From the NCBI RefSeq assembly GCF_019645815.1, contig NZ_CP080997.1:3972880-4036879 (forward strand): a stretch of DNA of 64,000 nt, read 5' to 3'. Positions 27,432 through 35,906 of this stretch are shown in pieces. A model generated the notes under the pieces. The model did no database searches. It had not been told where the DNA came from and worked only from the letters and a program-made list of their open reading frames with translations. The translations under genes were made by a program, and so were the position numbers. Source of the DNA: Mycolicibacter heraklionensis (GTDB lineage: Bacteria; Actinomycetota; Actinomycetes; Mycobacteriales; Mycobacteriaceae). Position 1 is the stretch's first letter; each line of letters starts with the position of its first letter.

Positions 27432-28403
27432 TCAGGCCGTCCCAACCGGGATGGCGGTCTGCTCGCCAAGAGACCGAATACCAGTCAGCACGCGGCTCAC
27501 ACGGGAACGTGTCTGGTCGCCAGGTAGATAGGATTCGACGACATCGAAGTCCGCCATGACGCGCAGCTCAGGATCGTTCATCAACCTAGTGACTTCCAGC
27601 GCGACTTTGCTCTCCATCACACCAGCAGTGAAGGCTGGCCCTTCGTCCGGCCTGAAATAGAGAGTGCCGAGAGACCAGCGAAAGCCGTCGATAGTGCCCA
27701 CCCTGTGTTCCTGGCGGCGCTTCTCCTGGGCCACTTCCAGCTCAATCCGCAACCGGACCGCACCATCGTTTGTGAGTTCGAGGCCTGCTGCCCCGACCCG
27801 TCTCTGGCGGATCATCCCGCGAACCGCCCACCCACCCTGCTGAGAGGCATTGGCCACGCGTTTCAGCGCGGTCCGCGCCTTGATCGGCAGTTCGGCAATC
27901 TCCGCCGCGAGCGGTGTATCGAGGTCGGGATCGCTAGCGTGCGCGAGGATCGATGCCACCGTGCGCAACGCGTCCGAGTCGACGGTCGATGCCGCAGTCT
28001 CGTCGTCGACTGTTTGGCCGTCGGAAACCTCGGGTATCGCCACGCGCATCACCACCCGAACCGATCCCGGTGTCGTGCCCTCAATCAGCAGATTGTCGCG
28101 GTACCGTTTGCGGCCTGCGCGCGCCTTGGCGGTCTCCTTGACCGCGTCACTGATGCCACTCACGAACAGCGAGAACTGTCGTGCATTGGCGGCGTTCTTC
28201 TCGATGCCGGGACCAATCAGGTGAAGGTCCACTTCTGCCTGCTCCGGCCCGACCTCACGCTCATAGATATTGATCAAGTCGGCATCATTGCCGACGATCC
28301 CGGCACGGATCGACTCGCGCACCGCACGATCGGAGTTAGGGTCACCCGAGGAGTAGTGCAGCGCATCGAGCAGCGATGCCTCAAGCTCACGGTCGACAGC
28401 CAT
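27432..28403 (-). CDS. unknown protein, partner of nucleotidyltransferase-like gene
   Basis: A 323-residue soluble protein without signal peptide or membrane helix. Visible features are an N-terminal acidic helical part, a central GTTPGSVRVVMRVAIPE stretch (residues ~108-125) likely to be a beta-hairpin, an acidic linker, and an alpha/beta C-terminal part (GFRWSLGTLYFRPDEGPAFT). Its ATG overlaps the TAA of the upstream gene by one base (TAATG), so the two are translationally coupled and probably act together. I do not recognise the family. Its place in an element next to a nucleotidyltransferase-like protein suggests a toxin-antitoxin or anti-phage pair. That is inference from context only. 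Confidence 0.75.
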   Translation of the reverse strand: MAVDRELEASLLDALHYSSGDPNSDRAVRESIRAGIVGNDADLINIYEREVGPEQAEVDLHLIGPGIEKNAANARQFSLFVSGISDAVKETAKARAGRKRYRDNLLIEGTTPGSVRVVMRVAIPEVSDGQTVDDETAASTVDSDALRTVASILAHASDPDLDTPLAAEIAELPIKARTALKRVANASQQGGWAVRGMIRQRRVGAAGLELTNDGAVRLRIELEVAQEKRRQEHRVGTIDGFRWSLGTLYFRPDEGPAFTAGVMESKVALEVTRLMNDPELRVMADFDVVESYLPGDQTRSRVSRVLTGIRSLGEQTAIPVGTA

Positions 28404-28912
28404 TACGCACTCACCTCCAAATAACCCTTACGGACACCTGGAACCACATTGTGCTGCTGATCGCGCACTGACGACCACCGAAAGTCCCAGACGCCCAGCA
28501 CCTGGGGAACATCGGGCTCGATGAAGCAGTCGAGCAACCCGCCCATCGGATGCACCTTGTCGGCGTAGACGCTCGGCTGTGCGGGCAGAGTCTCCAGTAG
28601 CGTCCAATGAGGCAGAAACTCCGGCGTCATCACCTTTCCATGCTCACCCGGGGGTACGACAACCAGCACGTCCGCGTCCTCGGGCTGCTCCCACGGCTTG
28701 TGAGTCACGAACCCACCGTCGATCCAGTACCGGCACGTGCTGAACTGAGCCGAGACGAGGTCGATGTAGAGCGTGAGAGCGCGGAAGATTAACTCGCGCC
28801 GGGGACGGAACGGTGCATTCACTACAAAGGTCTCGTAGACCTCGTCGAGTGTGGCAACGTGCCGACCAACTGGCAACGTCGCATACTGCCCGCTCGTAGC
28901 TGGAATCGGCAC
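28403..28912 (-). CDS. nucleotidyltransferase-like protein (DUF6932-type)
   Basis: A 169-residue protein with the compact nucleotidyltransferase signature: a Gly-Gly-Phe followed about ten residues later by D-A-D (DGGFVTHKPWEQPEDADVLV, residues ~85-104), matching the G-S/G...D-x-D pattern that binds metal and nucleotide. A later Asp in GGLLDCFIEPD could be the third carboxylate. This layout is what I recall for DUF6932, small proteins found in mobile and defence-rich regions. It is the first gene of a two-gene unit with the 323-residue protein downstream. The start could be the ATG at 28912. Biochemical function is unknown; nucleotide transfer to a protein or RNA is the natural hypothesis. 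Confidence 0.7.
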   Translation of the reverse strand: MPIPATSGQYATLPVGRHVATLDEVYETFVVNAPFRPRRELIFRALTLYIDLVSAQFSTCRYWIDGGFVTHKPWEQPEDADVLVVVPPGEHGKVMTPEFLPHWTLLETLPAQPSVYADKVHPMGGLLDCFIEPDVPQVLGVWDFRWSSVRDQQHNVVPGVRKGYLEVSA

Positions 28913-29101
28913 GCGCTGCCAACCTCCTGGTTACCGCACTCCCGTGCTGTCGACCGCGTGATCCTCGCACGTCCCCGATGCTGGTAGGGCGCTTCCGACA
29001 ACCTTGTGATCTATAGCGACCCGACTCGTTATGGCGTGTTCATCCACAGCGTCCGCGATCCGTTGTGAACGCACAGAAACAATTGGACTGCGCCCATCTG
29101 C

Positions 29102-29323
29102 ATGACAACCGGGAGTGAGGTGCTGGCGAACGTGAGCGAATATCGGAGGCTCGCCGAGGAGCTTGGATACTGGCCCGCTACGACCGACCCGGAGCATCTG
29201 GCCAAGCTGCGCTCCGATAACGAACGCTTTAACCGGATGAACGCCCACGATCCCCAGGGGCTCAAGTGGTCGAAGATGGGTGCATCGGTCCCGCGCAGTG
29301 AACTAAGCGCGCCGGACACATGA
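29102..29323 (+). CDS. small hypothetical protein
   Basis: A 73-residue frame beginning MTTGSEVLANVSEYRRLAEE, amphipathic and Glu/Arg-rich, with Trp residues in YWPATTDP and GLKWSKMG. Composition looks protein-like, and no other frame is better here. No recognised family. It is convergent with the XRE regulator. An element-borne orphan gene is plausible. Confidence 0.45.
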   Translation: MTTGSEVLANVSEYRRLAEELGYWPATTDPEHLAKLRSDNERFNRMNAHDPQGLKWSKMGASVPRSELSAPDT

Positions 29324-29370
29324 AGCCCAGCAAGTCGTAGGCGCTACGGCTGGAGTTCCCGTCCACACGG

Positions 29371-29640
29371 TTAGAACTGCGGCACGGGCAGTTCGCTGAC
29401 GAGCTCTCCGGCATCGATGTCCAGACCGGCGGCGATCTTCATGATCGTTTCTAGACGCAGGCTGCGCTGGCCCCGTTCCACTTTGCCCAGTTGCGTCCAG
29501 TGGATGCCACAACGAACAGCGGCAGCCTCCTGACTGAGGCCAAGTGCCGTGCGGCGGTCGCGGACCCGTTCGCCGAACACGCGGGTGGTCTCGTTGAGGG
29601 CTGGCTTGGGCTGGTCGTCGGACACGGTGTCCAACGACAT
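29371..29640 (-). CDS. XRE-family helix-turn-helix regulator
   Basis: An 89-residue single-domain Cro/C1-type DNA-binding protein. The HTH runs RVRDRRTALGLSQEAAAVRC followed by GIHWTQLGKVERGQRSLRLE (residues ~23-62). The start chosen is ATG 29640 (MSLDTVSDDQPK); the open frame extends to 29694 but those residues are not typical. It is probably a repressor within the element, perhaps controlling the PGRS gene read divergently from it or the nucleotidyltransferase pair. No operator could be assigned. Confidence 0.8.
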   Translation of the reverse strand: MSLDTVSDDQPKPALNETTRVFGERVRDRRTALGLSQEAAAVRCGIHWTQLGKVERGQRSLRLETIMKIAAGLDIDAGELVSELPVPQF

Positions 29641-29774
29641 ACGGCCCGCGCGGAATCGGCCAGAGCGTAACGAGCCCATGCCTGTTGCGCACATGCGTAA
29701 CCGGCCTGTAACCTCGGCCCGTAACTGGGTAGCACCTGAGAATTTCCTTGACGCCTCAAGAGGGAGACTGATTG

Positions 29775-31307
29775 ATGACTCGCCGCAGTTCCGTGGAGCA
29801 GGGCCGACGCTCGGGCAACACCCACTCTTTCGGGAACAACGTCAGTCGCCGTCGCGCACTGGGCGGCGGCACCGCAGTGGGGGTGTTCTTGGCGTTCGGG
29901 ATGACGCCACTCGCCGAGCCCGCCGCGAAGGCTGACGTCGATGACGTGATCATCGATACGGTGGCTTCGCTATTCGAGTCCTCGACCTGGACCGACCCCG
30001 ACGCCCTCGACGCGGCATGGGATGCCCTGATCCTGCAGGACAACTGGGATGCCCTACTTCTGAACCTCGACGACCCCAGCTTCGGTGCAGTCCTGTTCAA
30101 CGAATACTTCTATACCCCGCTGCACGCCTCCATCGACACCTGGATCAACAGCTCCGACGGGCAAGTATTCGCCAACCTCGTCAACTCGGTATCAGGCCAG
30201 TATCTGATCGGCGACGGCGCTAACGGAACCGCCGACAACCCTGACGGTGGGAACGCCGGGCTGTTGTTCGGCGACGGCGGCAACGGGTACGGCTACAGCG
30301 GCAGCGGCGGCAACGCCGGATGGTTCTTCGGTGACGGCGGCAACGCCGGGTCCGCCGAAGCAGGCGGCACCCATTCGCCGGTCACTACTTTTGCCGCCGA
30401 AAGCTCCGGTGCGATCAACGGCACCCCCGGCGTCGGTGGCAACGCCGCGTCCCTGTTCGGCAACGGCGGCAACGGCACCAACGGCGGCGACGGCCAGTTC
30501 GGCGGCAACGGCGGGGCCGGTGGCGCGGGCGGCAGTGGCGGCTTCTTGTTCGGCAACGGCGGCAATGGCGGCAACGGTGGCAATGGCGGCAACGGCACGG
30601 AACTGCACCCCGACGGCGGCAACGGCGGGGCGGGCGGTAACGGCGGCCAAGGTGGCTTCTTCTTCGGCGATGGTGGCAACGGCGGCAACGGCGGCAACGC
30701 TGGCAACGGTGGCGACTACAGGGGCCCCGGTGCCCTCCTTAACTACGCTCGCGGCGGTGACGGCGGTCTAGGCGGCAACGCCGCCTCCCTTTTCGGTAAC
30801 GGCGGCAATGGTGGCGATGGCGGTGCCGGTGGTGACGGCACTGAGCTGGGTCCCCAGGGCCGCGCTGGTGGCGATGGCGGTTTCGGTGGTAGTGGCGGGC
30901 TCTTCTCCGGCAACGGTGGCAACGGTGGTGATGGCGGCGCGGGCGGTGACGCCGCGACACTGTATTTCCCCGGGGGCGATTTCCCTGGGGGCGCTGGCGG
31001 TGTTGGCGGTTCCGGCGGTAGTGGTGGGTTCTTCTCGGGCAACGGCGGCAACGGCGGCAACGGCGGCAAAGGTGGCTACGGTGGCGACTACAGCGGCCCC
31101 GGCGCCCTCCTTAACTACGCTCGCGGCGGTGACGGCGGTCTAGGCGGCAACGCCGCCTCCCTTTTCGGTGACGGCGGCAATGGTGGCGATGGCGGGGCCG
31201 GTGGCAGGGCCGGCATGGGTGCCATGGGCGGCACGAGCGGGTCCATCTCCGGTCTCCATGGCGACTGGGGAGTCTCGGGGCGGCCTGTCAGTCCGGGCCT
31301 CAGCTAG
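29775..31307 (+). CDS. PGRS repeat protein with Tat-like leader, no PE domain
   Basis: A 510-residue protein. AGGGAGA (29761-29767) precedes ATG 29775. Residues ~20-55 form an export leader with a twin-arginine-like motif, VSRRRALGGG, a hydrophobic FLAFGM core and a small-residue end before ADVDD. Residues ~55-150 are a folded, Asp/Trp-rich domain (ALDAAWDALILQDNWDALLL). From about residue 150 the sequence is PGRS (GGNGG, GGDGG), with a repeated GDGGLGGNAASLFGNGGNGG-type unit occurring at least twice. The last ~30 residues are not PGRS, and short PGRS coding sequence resumes out of the gene at 31397-31430. So the 3' end seems altered next to res-like sequence. Surface exposure is inferred. 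Confidence 0.85.
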   Translation: MTRRSSVEQGRRSGNTHSFGNNVSRRRALGGGTAVGVFLAFGMTPLAEPAAKADVDDVIIDTVASLFESSTWTDPDALDAAWDALILQDNWDALLLNLDDPSFGAVLFNEYFYTPLHASIDTWINSSDGQVFANLVNSVSGQYLIGDGANGTADNPDGGNAGLLFGDGGNGYGYSGSGGNAGWFFGDGGNAGSAEAGGTHSPVTTFAAESSGAINGTPGVGGNAASLFGNGGNGTNGGDGQFGGNGGAGGAGGSGGFLFGNGGNGGNGGNGGNGTELHPDGGNGGAGGNGGQGGFFFGDGGNGGNGGNAGNGGDYRGPGALLNYARGGDGGLGGNAASLFGNGGNGGDGGAGGDGTELGPQGRAGGDGGFGGSGGLFSGNGGNGGDGGAGGDAATLYFPGGDFPGGAGGVGGSGGSGGFFSGNGGNGGNGGKGGYGGDYSGPGALLNYARGGDGGLGGNAASLFGDGGNGGDGGAGGRAGMGAMGGTSGSISGLHGDWGVSGRPVSPGLS

Positions 31308-31318
31308 AGCGTGACCGC

Positions 31319-31392
31319 CGTCTCGATCCCTTAGTTCTGGACAGCCCGGGCAGGTAGGGCCGCTGTCTCGATTCTTCGTAGTTTCGAGAGAC
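31319..31392. repeat. res-like inverted repeats downstream of PGRS gene
   Basis: Two related motifs: CGTCTCGATCCCTTAGTTCT (31319-31338) and GTCTCGATTCTTCGTAGTTT (31365-31384) followed by CGAGAGAC. Both resemble the palindrome in front of the resolvase gene at 41357-41382, which has the same GTCTCGATTCTT start and CGAGAC end. Confidence 0.55.
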
Positions 31393-31485
31393 CGCCTGGC
31401 GGCGACGGTGGACGGGGCGGCAATGGCAAATCCAGGTGCCGATCGCCAGTGGCAACAGAAGATCAGCCCACGTTAGGACAACGAA

Positions 31486-31806
31486 GTGAAGAAAATCAGG
31501 AGTGGGGCAGCGGTTTTTGGATCAATGATTGGGCTCGGGCTGGCATGCGCACCGACCAGCCATGCTGACAAGGCACAGGCATTCGGCGACGCCAACCACG
31601 AGGTGATCTGCAACTTTGTCGGCCAAGAGCCGACCGCCCACGGCATCTGGGCCGCCATTTCAGTTCTCTTGACAGAACAAAGACCTATCTACTCTGACGG
31701 TGGCCTCAACTACCGACAGATGCAGTCGGCAGTCGGTTATGCGATCAATGGTCACTGCCCCAAGTTCAGCGCCGCCTACTCCGAGTACAGGTCTCAGTAC
31801 AGGTAA
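31486..31806 (+). CDS. secreted DUF732-like protein
   Basis: A 106-residue protein starting at GTG 31486 (MKKIRSGAAVFGSMIGLGLA), with a Sec signal peptide ending near SHADKAQA, at about residue 28. The mature part has a Cys in EVICNFVGQEPTA and a Cys-Pro in INGHCPKFSAAYSEY, the spacing of the DUF732 family of small mycobacterial secreted proteins. Function unknown. It follows the PGRS gene and precedes another secreted gene. Confidence 0.75.
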   Translation: MKKIRSGAAVFGSMIGLGLACAPTSHADKAQAFGDANHEVICNFVGQEPTAHGIWAAISVLLTEQRPIYSDGGLNYRQMQSAVGYAINGHCPKFSAAYSEYRSQYR

Positions 31807-31918
31807 ACGGGGTCCGGTACGTGTGCCCCGAACAGTGAAGGATGATCATGGCGCATCGCCCCTCTTCGTTGCTCAAGTCCAGTCGGCTGAGCCACTCGGG
31901 GCCCCAAAGGGACCCGTC

Positions 31919-32392
31919 GTGAAGTTGCGGGAGGGCGGACGGCGGAGGCTCCAGAAGGCCACCATCGCAATGTTGCTGATCGGCCCCCTCGCAGCTGCAG
32001 CTCCGGCGACGTGCAGCACGGATGGGTGTGATGCCGGATGCTTCATGCTCGGCCCGGGAAGCTCCGAATACAACCGCTGCATGTCTGGTTGCCAACACAA
32101 GGGCTCGGCAGGCGGAACACCCAAGACAGGCCGTCCACCGACAATCACGGACCCTCAAGATATCCGCCCGGTCACCATGGAGGACGTCTACGCGCTCATC
32201 TGTAATGATCTTGGTGTCAATGGCGTATCAGTCCCGAGCGTCACCAAGATTCACTACAGGCTGATGGACGACCCCGACTATCAATACACCGCCCGTGAAG
32301 CGGGGCTCACAGTCAGCAGGGCCGTAGAAAACCTATGTCCGAAATACAGATCCGCACTGATCGAGGCGACGCGCCAGGCGTTATCTAGGTAG
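31919..32392 (+). CDS. secreted Cys-rich protein with DUF732-like C-terminus
   Basis: A 157-residue protein. GTG 31919 is chosen because AAAGGG lies about seven bases upstream and the product then begins with a basic n-region and a hydrophobic stretch (ATIAMLLIGPLAAAAPATCS), a signal peptide. After it comes a Cys cluster (CSTDGCDAGCFMLGPGSSEY, then CMSGC). The last 70 residues (DVYALICNDLGVNG to ENLCPKYRSALIEA) repeat the DUF732 layout. It is the second such secreted gene in a row. Confidence 0.65.
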   Translation: MKLREGGRRRLQKATIAMLLIGPLAAAAPATCSTDGCDAGCFMLGPGSSEYNRCMSGCQHKGSAGGTPKTGRPPTITDPQDIRPVTMEDVYALICNDLGVNGVSVPSVTKIHYRLMDDPDYQYTAREAGLTVSRAVENLCPKYRSALIEATRQALSR

Positions 32393-32519
32393 CAGCAGCA
32401 TCCGTCTCGCCCCCACCGGCGGCGGGGTCGTCGTGGTCGGTGTATTCCTCGCGTGAGTGCAGAACCGTGTCGTTGTTGAGCAGTTGCACATCGCCGGGCC
32501 TAGTGATCTCGGATCGCCG
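32385..32519 (-). pseudogene. possible remnant of a TauD/TfdA-family dioxygenase
   Basis: The frame ending at TAG 32385 encodes RPGDVQLLNNDTVLHSREEY, which resembles the C-terminal Fe-binding His region (GDxQLLNNxxxLHxR) of TauD-type oxygenases. The protein then continues with a low-complexity acidic tail instead of the usual RHLxRLW end. No N-terminal part is found. A fragment left by rearrangements near the IS21 insertion is the likely explanation. It overlaps the 3' end of the secreted gene. Confidence 0.35.
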
Positions 32520-32616
32520 TGGGATGAATGTCTTTCACCAAGTCCGCCCAGATGCACTGCAAGCGCTAGCACTGGGCTGGACCCCGGATGCTGCACATAA
32601 CCGACTCCGAACCGAA

Positions 32617-32697
32617 TGTCAGCGGTCACGTATTTCCCCAGGTTTGAGGGGTTGTCCGTCACGTAATTCCCCACCTGCCGTCACGTAATTCCCCACC
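32617..32697. repeat. IS21 left-end terminal repeats
   Basis: Three copies of GTCACGTAATTCCCC-type sequence at 32625-32642 (with TATTT), 32658-32675 and 32680-32697; these are transposase-binding sites. Confidence 0.85.
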
Positions 32698-32803
32698 CCG
32701 GGGTGTGTCGGGTGGGGTTGGGGTGCTGCTCAGGTTCGCTCCGTTCAGGTGCCCCGCTCCGGGGGCCTGGAAGGGGCCTGAGGTGGCAAGGAGAGCGTGG
32801 ACC

Positions 32804-34344
32804 GTGACCGACTTCGTGGAGATGTTCCGACACTGGAACGCCGGCCGATCCCAGGTGCAGATTCATGAGGCACTGGGCATCGACCGCAAGACGATCCGCA
32901 AGTATTTGACCCCGGCGCTGGCCGAGGGGCTGATGCCAGCGCTGATGGGTCGTTCGACGAGGAGCTGTGGCGGGCGCGGATCGCGCGGTGGTTCCCTGAG
33001 CTGGTCGACCCGACCGCACGGGCACTGACCTGGCCGCTGATCGCGGTGCACCATCAGTGGATCAAAGATCAGCTTGCGGCGCCAGTGACGGTGGCCACCA
33101 TCGCCCAACGGCTACGCGACGACTATCACGTCGATGTGTCGGAGTCGACGGTGCGGCGTTACATCACAACAGCTTTCGCTGAACAACGCCTCGAAGGCAA
33201 GGCCACTGTACCGCGGGGCGCTGTCGAACCCGGCAGTGAAGCCCAGATCGACTACGGCAGGCTCGGCATGTGGTTCGACCCGGAGGCGGGGCGTCGGGTG
33301 GCGGTGTGGGCGTTCGCGATGATCCTGGCGTGCTCACGGGCCCTGTTCGTCCAGCCGGTGCTGCGGATGGATCAGCACTCGTGGAACGCCTCGCACGTGG
33401 CGGCATTCGAGTTCTTTGATGGTGTTCCAGCGCGGTTGGTCTGCGACAACCTGAAAACCGGGGTGCTGCGGGCGGATCTGTATGACCCACAGATCAACCC
33501 GGCCTACGCCGAGCTCGCCGCGTTCTACGGCACCCTGATCGACCCCGCGCGGGCACGAAAGCCTAAAGACAAGCCTCGCATTGAGCGGCCGATGCCCTAC
33601 ATTCGGGATTCGTTCTTCGCCGGGCGGGAGTTCACCAGCCTGGAGCAGATGCAGGCCGAGGCGCTGCGGTGGTCCACCGACGTCTATGGCGTCCACAAGC
33701 ACCGCGGCCTGGACGGTCAGAGGCCAGCATCGGTGTTCACCGCGGTGGAACGCGATGCACTGATGCCGTTGCCGCAGCGTCGATTTGAGTCCGTGACCTA
33801 CACGGTTGGCACCCTGGCACCGGACTGTCATGTCAAGTCGGGCAAAGCGTTCTACTCAGCACCGTGGCGGTTGATGGGCCAGAAACTGCTGGTGCGCACT
33901 GCAGGTGATGTGGTGCAGATCTTCCACAGCGATGCGGTTGTGGCGACCCATGTGCTGCATCTGTCGGGCCGATCGACCAACTACGAGCACTACCCGCCGA
34001 ACAAGATCGCCCATACCCTGCGCAACGTGACGTGGTGTCGCACCCAAGCCGAGCAGATCGGACCTGGTGCCGTCGCGATCGTCGCCGAACTGTCGGCGGT
34101 CAACGCCATCCACCGACTGAGGGCCATCCAGGGGATCATCCGGCTACGCGACAAATACGGTGACGCCCGCCTGGACGCGGCGTGTGCTCGCGCACTGGCG
34201 ATCGACGATCCGGGCTACCGCACCGTCAAGGGGATCCTGGCCGCCGGTACCGAATACGGCGAGGAATCGCCGCGGCCTACCACCCCGGCAGTGCCGGCGT
34301 TGCTGCGCGGCCCCGCCGCCTTTGACACCGAACGTACCGCCTGA
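32804..34344 (+). pseudogene. istA: IS21 transposase IstA, split by a -1 frameshift
   Basis: Translation starts at GTG 32804 after AAGGAGAG. The N-terminal HTH (EALGIDRKTIRKYLTPALAE) is in one frame, which ends at a stop at 33026. The rest (FDEELWRARIARWFPELVDP onwards, to 34344) is in the -1 frame. The shift lies between about 32925 and 32955, next to a GAGGGGC run. The catalytic part has the DDE residues: Asp in EAQIDYGRLGMW, Asp in ARLVCDNLKTG, and Glu in KPRIERPM. Either a base was lost or gained, leaving the IS dead, or the run supports programmed -1 frameshifting. Most IS21 istA genes are in one frame, so mutation is favoured. Confidence 0.82.
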
Positions 34345-34402
34345 CGCTTACTAGCCGCTAATCCTGCTCTGCGCCAACTCGATTCAACAAAGGACTACCG
34401 TC

Positions 34403-35158
34403 ATGACCATTCACGACCCCAGCCTTCGTGCCGCACTCAAGACTCTCAAACTGACCGGCATGCTCGACACCCTCGATGCCCGCCTGGCCCAAACCCGCGA
34501 CGGGAAACTCGGCCACCTGGAATTCCTGCAGGTGCTCTGCGAAGACGAAATCGCCCGCCGCGAGACCGCCGCCCTGGCACGGCGAATACGGCGCGCCCGC
34601 TTCGAACAAGCCAACACCTTCGAGGACTTCGACTTCGCCGTCAGCCCCAAGTTGCCCGCCGCGATGCTGCGCGATCTGGCCGCACTGCGCTGGCTCGACG
34701 CCGGCGAATCGGTGATCCTCTACGGACCCGTCGGAGTCGGCAAAACCCATGTAGCACAAGCACTCGGACACCAAGTAGCTCGACGCGGCGGCGACATCCG
34801 CTTCGTCAAATGCTCCCGAATGCTCGCCGACCTCGCCGGCGGTCACGCTGACCGCACCATCGGCCAACGCATGCGCGAATACACCCGCCCCCTGGTCCTC
34901 ATCGTCGACGACTTCGCCATGCGCGAGCACACCCCCACCCAAAGCGACGACCTCTACGACCTGGTCTCCGACCGCGCCATCGCCGCCAAGCCGCTGATCC
35001 TGACCAGCAACCGCGCCCCCAAGGATTGGTACCCGCTGTTCCCCAACCCCGTCGTCGCCGAATCACTGCTCGACCGGCTGATCAACACCAGCCACCAAGT
35101 CCTCATGGACGGCCCCTCCTACCGGCCCCGCAAGCGCCCCGGAGTCACCACCACCTGA
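34403..35158 (+). CDS. istB: IS21 helper ATPase IstB
   Basis: A 251-residue AAA+ protein of the DnaC/IstB family that assembles on target DNA and activates IstA. Walker A is GPVGVGKTHVAQAL (near residue 110) and Walker B is VLIVDDFAM (near 169); a sensor motif LILTSNRAP follows near 195. Intact and of normal length, 58 bp after istA. Confidence 0.95.
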   Translation: MTIHDPSLRAALKTLKLTGMLDTLDARLAQTRDGKLGHLEFLQVLCEDEIARRETAALARRIRRARFEQANTFEDFDFAVSPKLPAAMLRDLAALRWLDAGESVILYGPVGVGKTHVAQALGHQVARRGGDIRFVKCSRMLADLAGGHADRTIGQRMREYTRPLVLIVDDFAMREHTPTQSDDLYDLVSDRAIAAKPLILTSNRAPKDWYPLFPNPVVAESLLDRLINTSHQVLMDGPSYRPRKRPGVTTT

Positions 35159-35202
35159 CACCGACCGCCAACCCCGCTACCCTCACCACCAGCAGCTCCC
35201 AA

Positions 35203-35253
35203 CCTGGGGAATTACGTGACGACTACCCCTGGGGAATTACGTGACCGTCGACA
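35203..35253. repeat. IS21 right-end terminal repeats
   Basis: Two direct copies of CCTGGGGAATTACGTGAC (35203-35220 and 35228-35245), inverted relative to the left-end copies, ending at TGTC read on the minus strand (35253). Confidence 0.85.
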
Positions 35254-35384
35254 CGAAATCTCTGCCGCCATCATCGTGACGCAGCAAGGACCAAAGACGA
35301 GGCCACAGAACTCAGCAGGCTGCGCGTTGCCCAACTGGGCATCCTCGACGACGGCCGGATTCCGCCGAGACTATTTTGAGCCCC

Positions 35385-35906
35385 GTGGACTTCTCGATCA
35401 TCAGCACCTCACTCGGCGCGCTGGGCATCGGCTCGCTGATCACTCAGTATCTGCTGTCCAGCCGGGAGCGTCGAGAAATACGCTGAGGTGTACTCAAACA
35501 CCTCGCAGAGGTTGAGGAGGCGAGATGGGCGGGCGGCCCGGATGAGGTCAACTACCGCCTGTTCCGGAAATCTCTTCATGAATTAGAGACTGCGGCTCTT
35601 GTTGCACATCTCCCCCAGCGAGCAGTGCACCACTACATTGTATTCGCGCAGGCGGCCCGGTCAGCCACTCAGGAATTCGCCGATACACATGGCTACGACG
35701 AAGAAGTCGGCCCAGTATTGTTCAACCCCCTGGGCGAGGTGGTCACGACCTCGGCGCAGGTCGTAACCCGGCTAGCCTGATCTCCGCTGTTGGGCAGAGT
35801 CGGACTGTCTTGGCGACTCAAAAAGCTACGTGAACGAGCCACAACATGCGATACCGACGCGTTGGGCTACATCACCGGCGCACAAAGGTTATTCGGCGAC
35901 CTGTAG
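35385..35906 (+). pseudogene. small membrane-anchored protein gene with two in-frame TGA codons
   Basis: From GTG 35385 a single frame encodes an N-terminal hydrophobic segment (IISTSLGALGIGSLITQYLL) and SSRERREIR, then TGA (35484), then GVLKHLAEVEEARWAGGPDE and onwards to RLA, a second TGA (35778), then SPLLGRVGLSWRLKKLRERA and onwards to TAG 35904. All three blocks are in one frame and look like real protein, so this is one 173-codon gene with nonsense changes at codons 34 and 132. Each TGA could arise from CGA (Arg) by a C-to-T transition at CpG. It lies just right of the IS21 element. Function unknown. Confidence 0.65.

Larger units (their letters stand above)
32617..35253 (+). mobile_element. 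IS21-family insertion sequence
   Basis: A 2637-bp element with istA and istB. Ends are TGTC...GGTCACGTATTTCCCC (left) and, inverted, TGTC...GGTCACGTAATTCCCC (right). Each end carries further internal copies of the CACGTAATTCCCC repeat, as is typical for IS21. A 4-bp direct repeat CGAA flanks it (32613-32616 and 35254-35257), the footprint of insertion. istA appears frameshifted. Confidence 0.88.

Noticed and set aside
30240..31300. CRISPR-like or tandem-repeat array
   Set aside because: The periodicity is codon-level PGRS coding (Gly-Gly-Asn), with no constant repeat/unique spacer structure. No CRISPR array was found anywhere in the window.
35484..35780. Selenocysteine or recoded TGA in the 35385-35906 gene
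   Set aside because: No SECIS-like structure, no redox motif around the codons, and CGA-to-TGA decay explains both stops.
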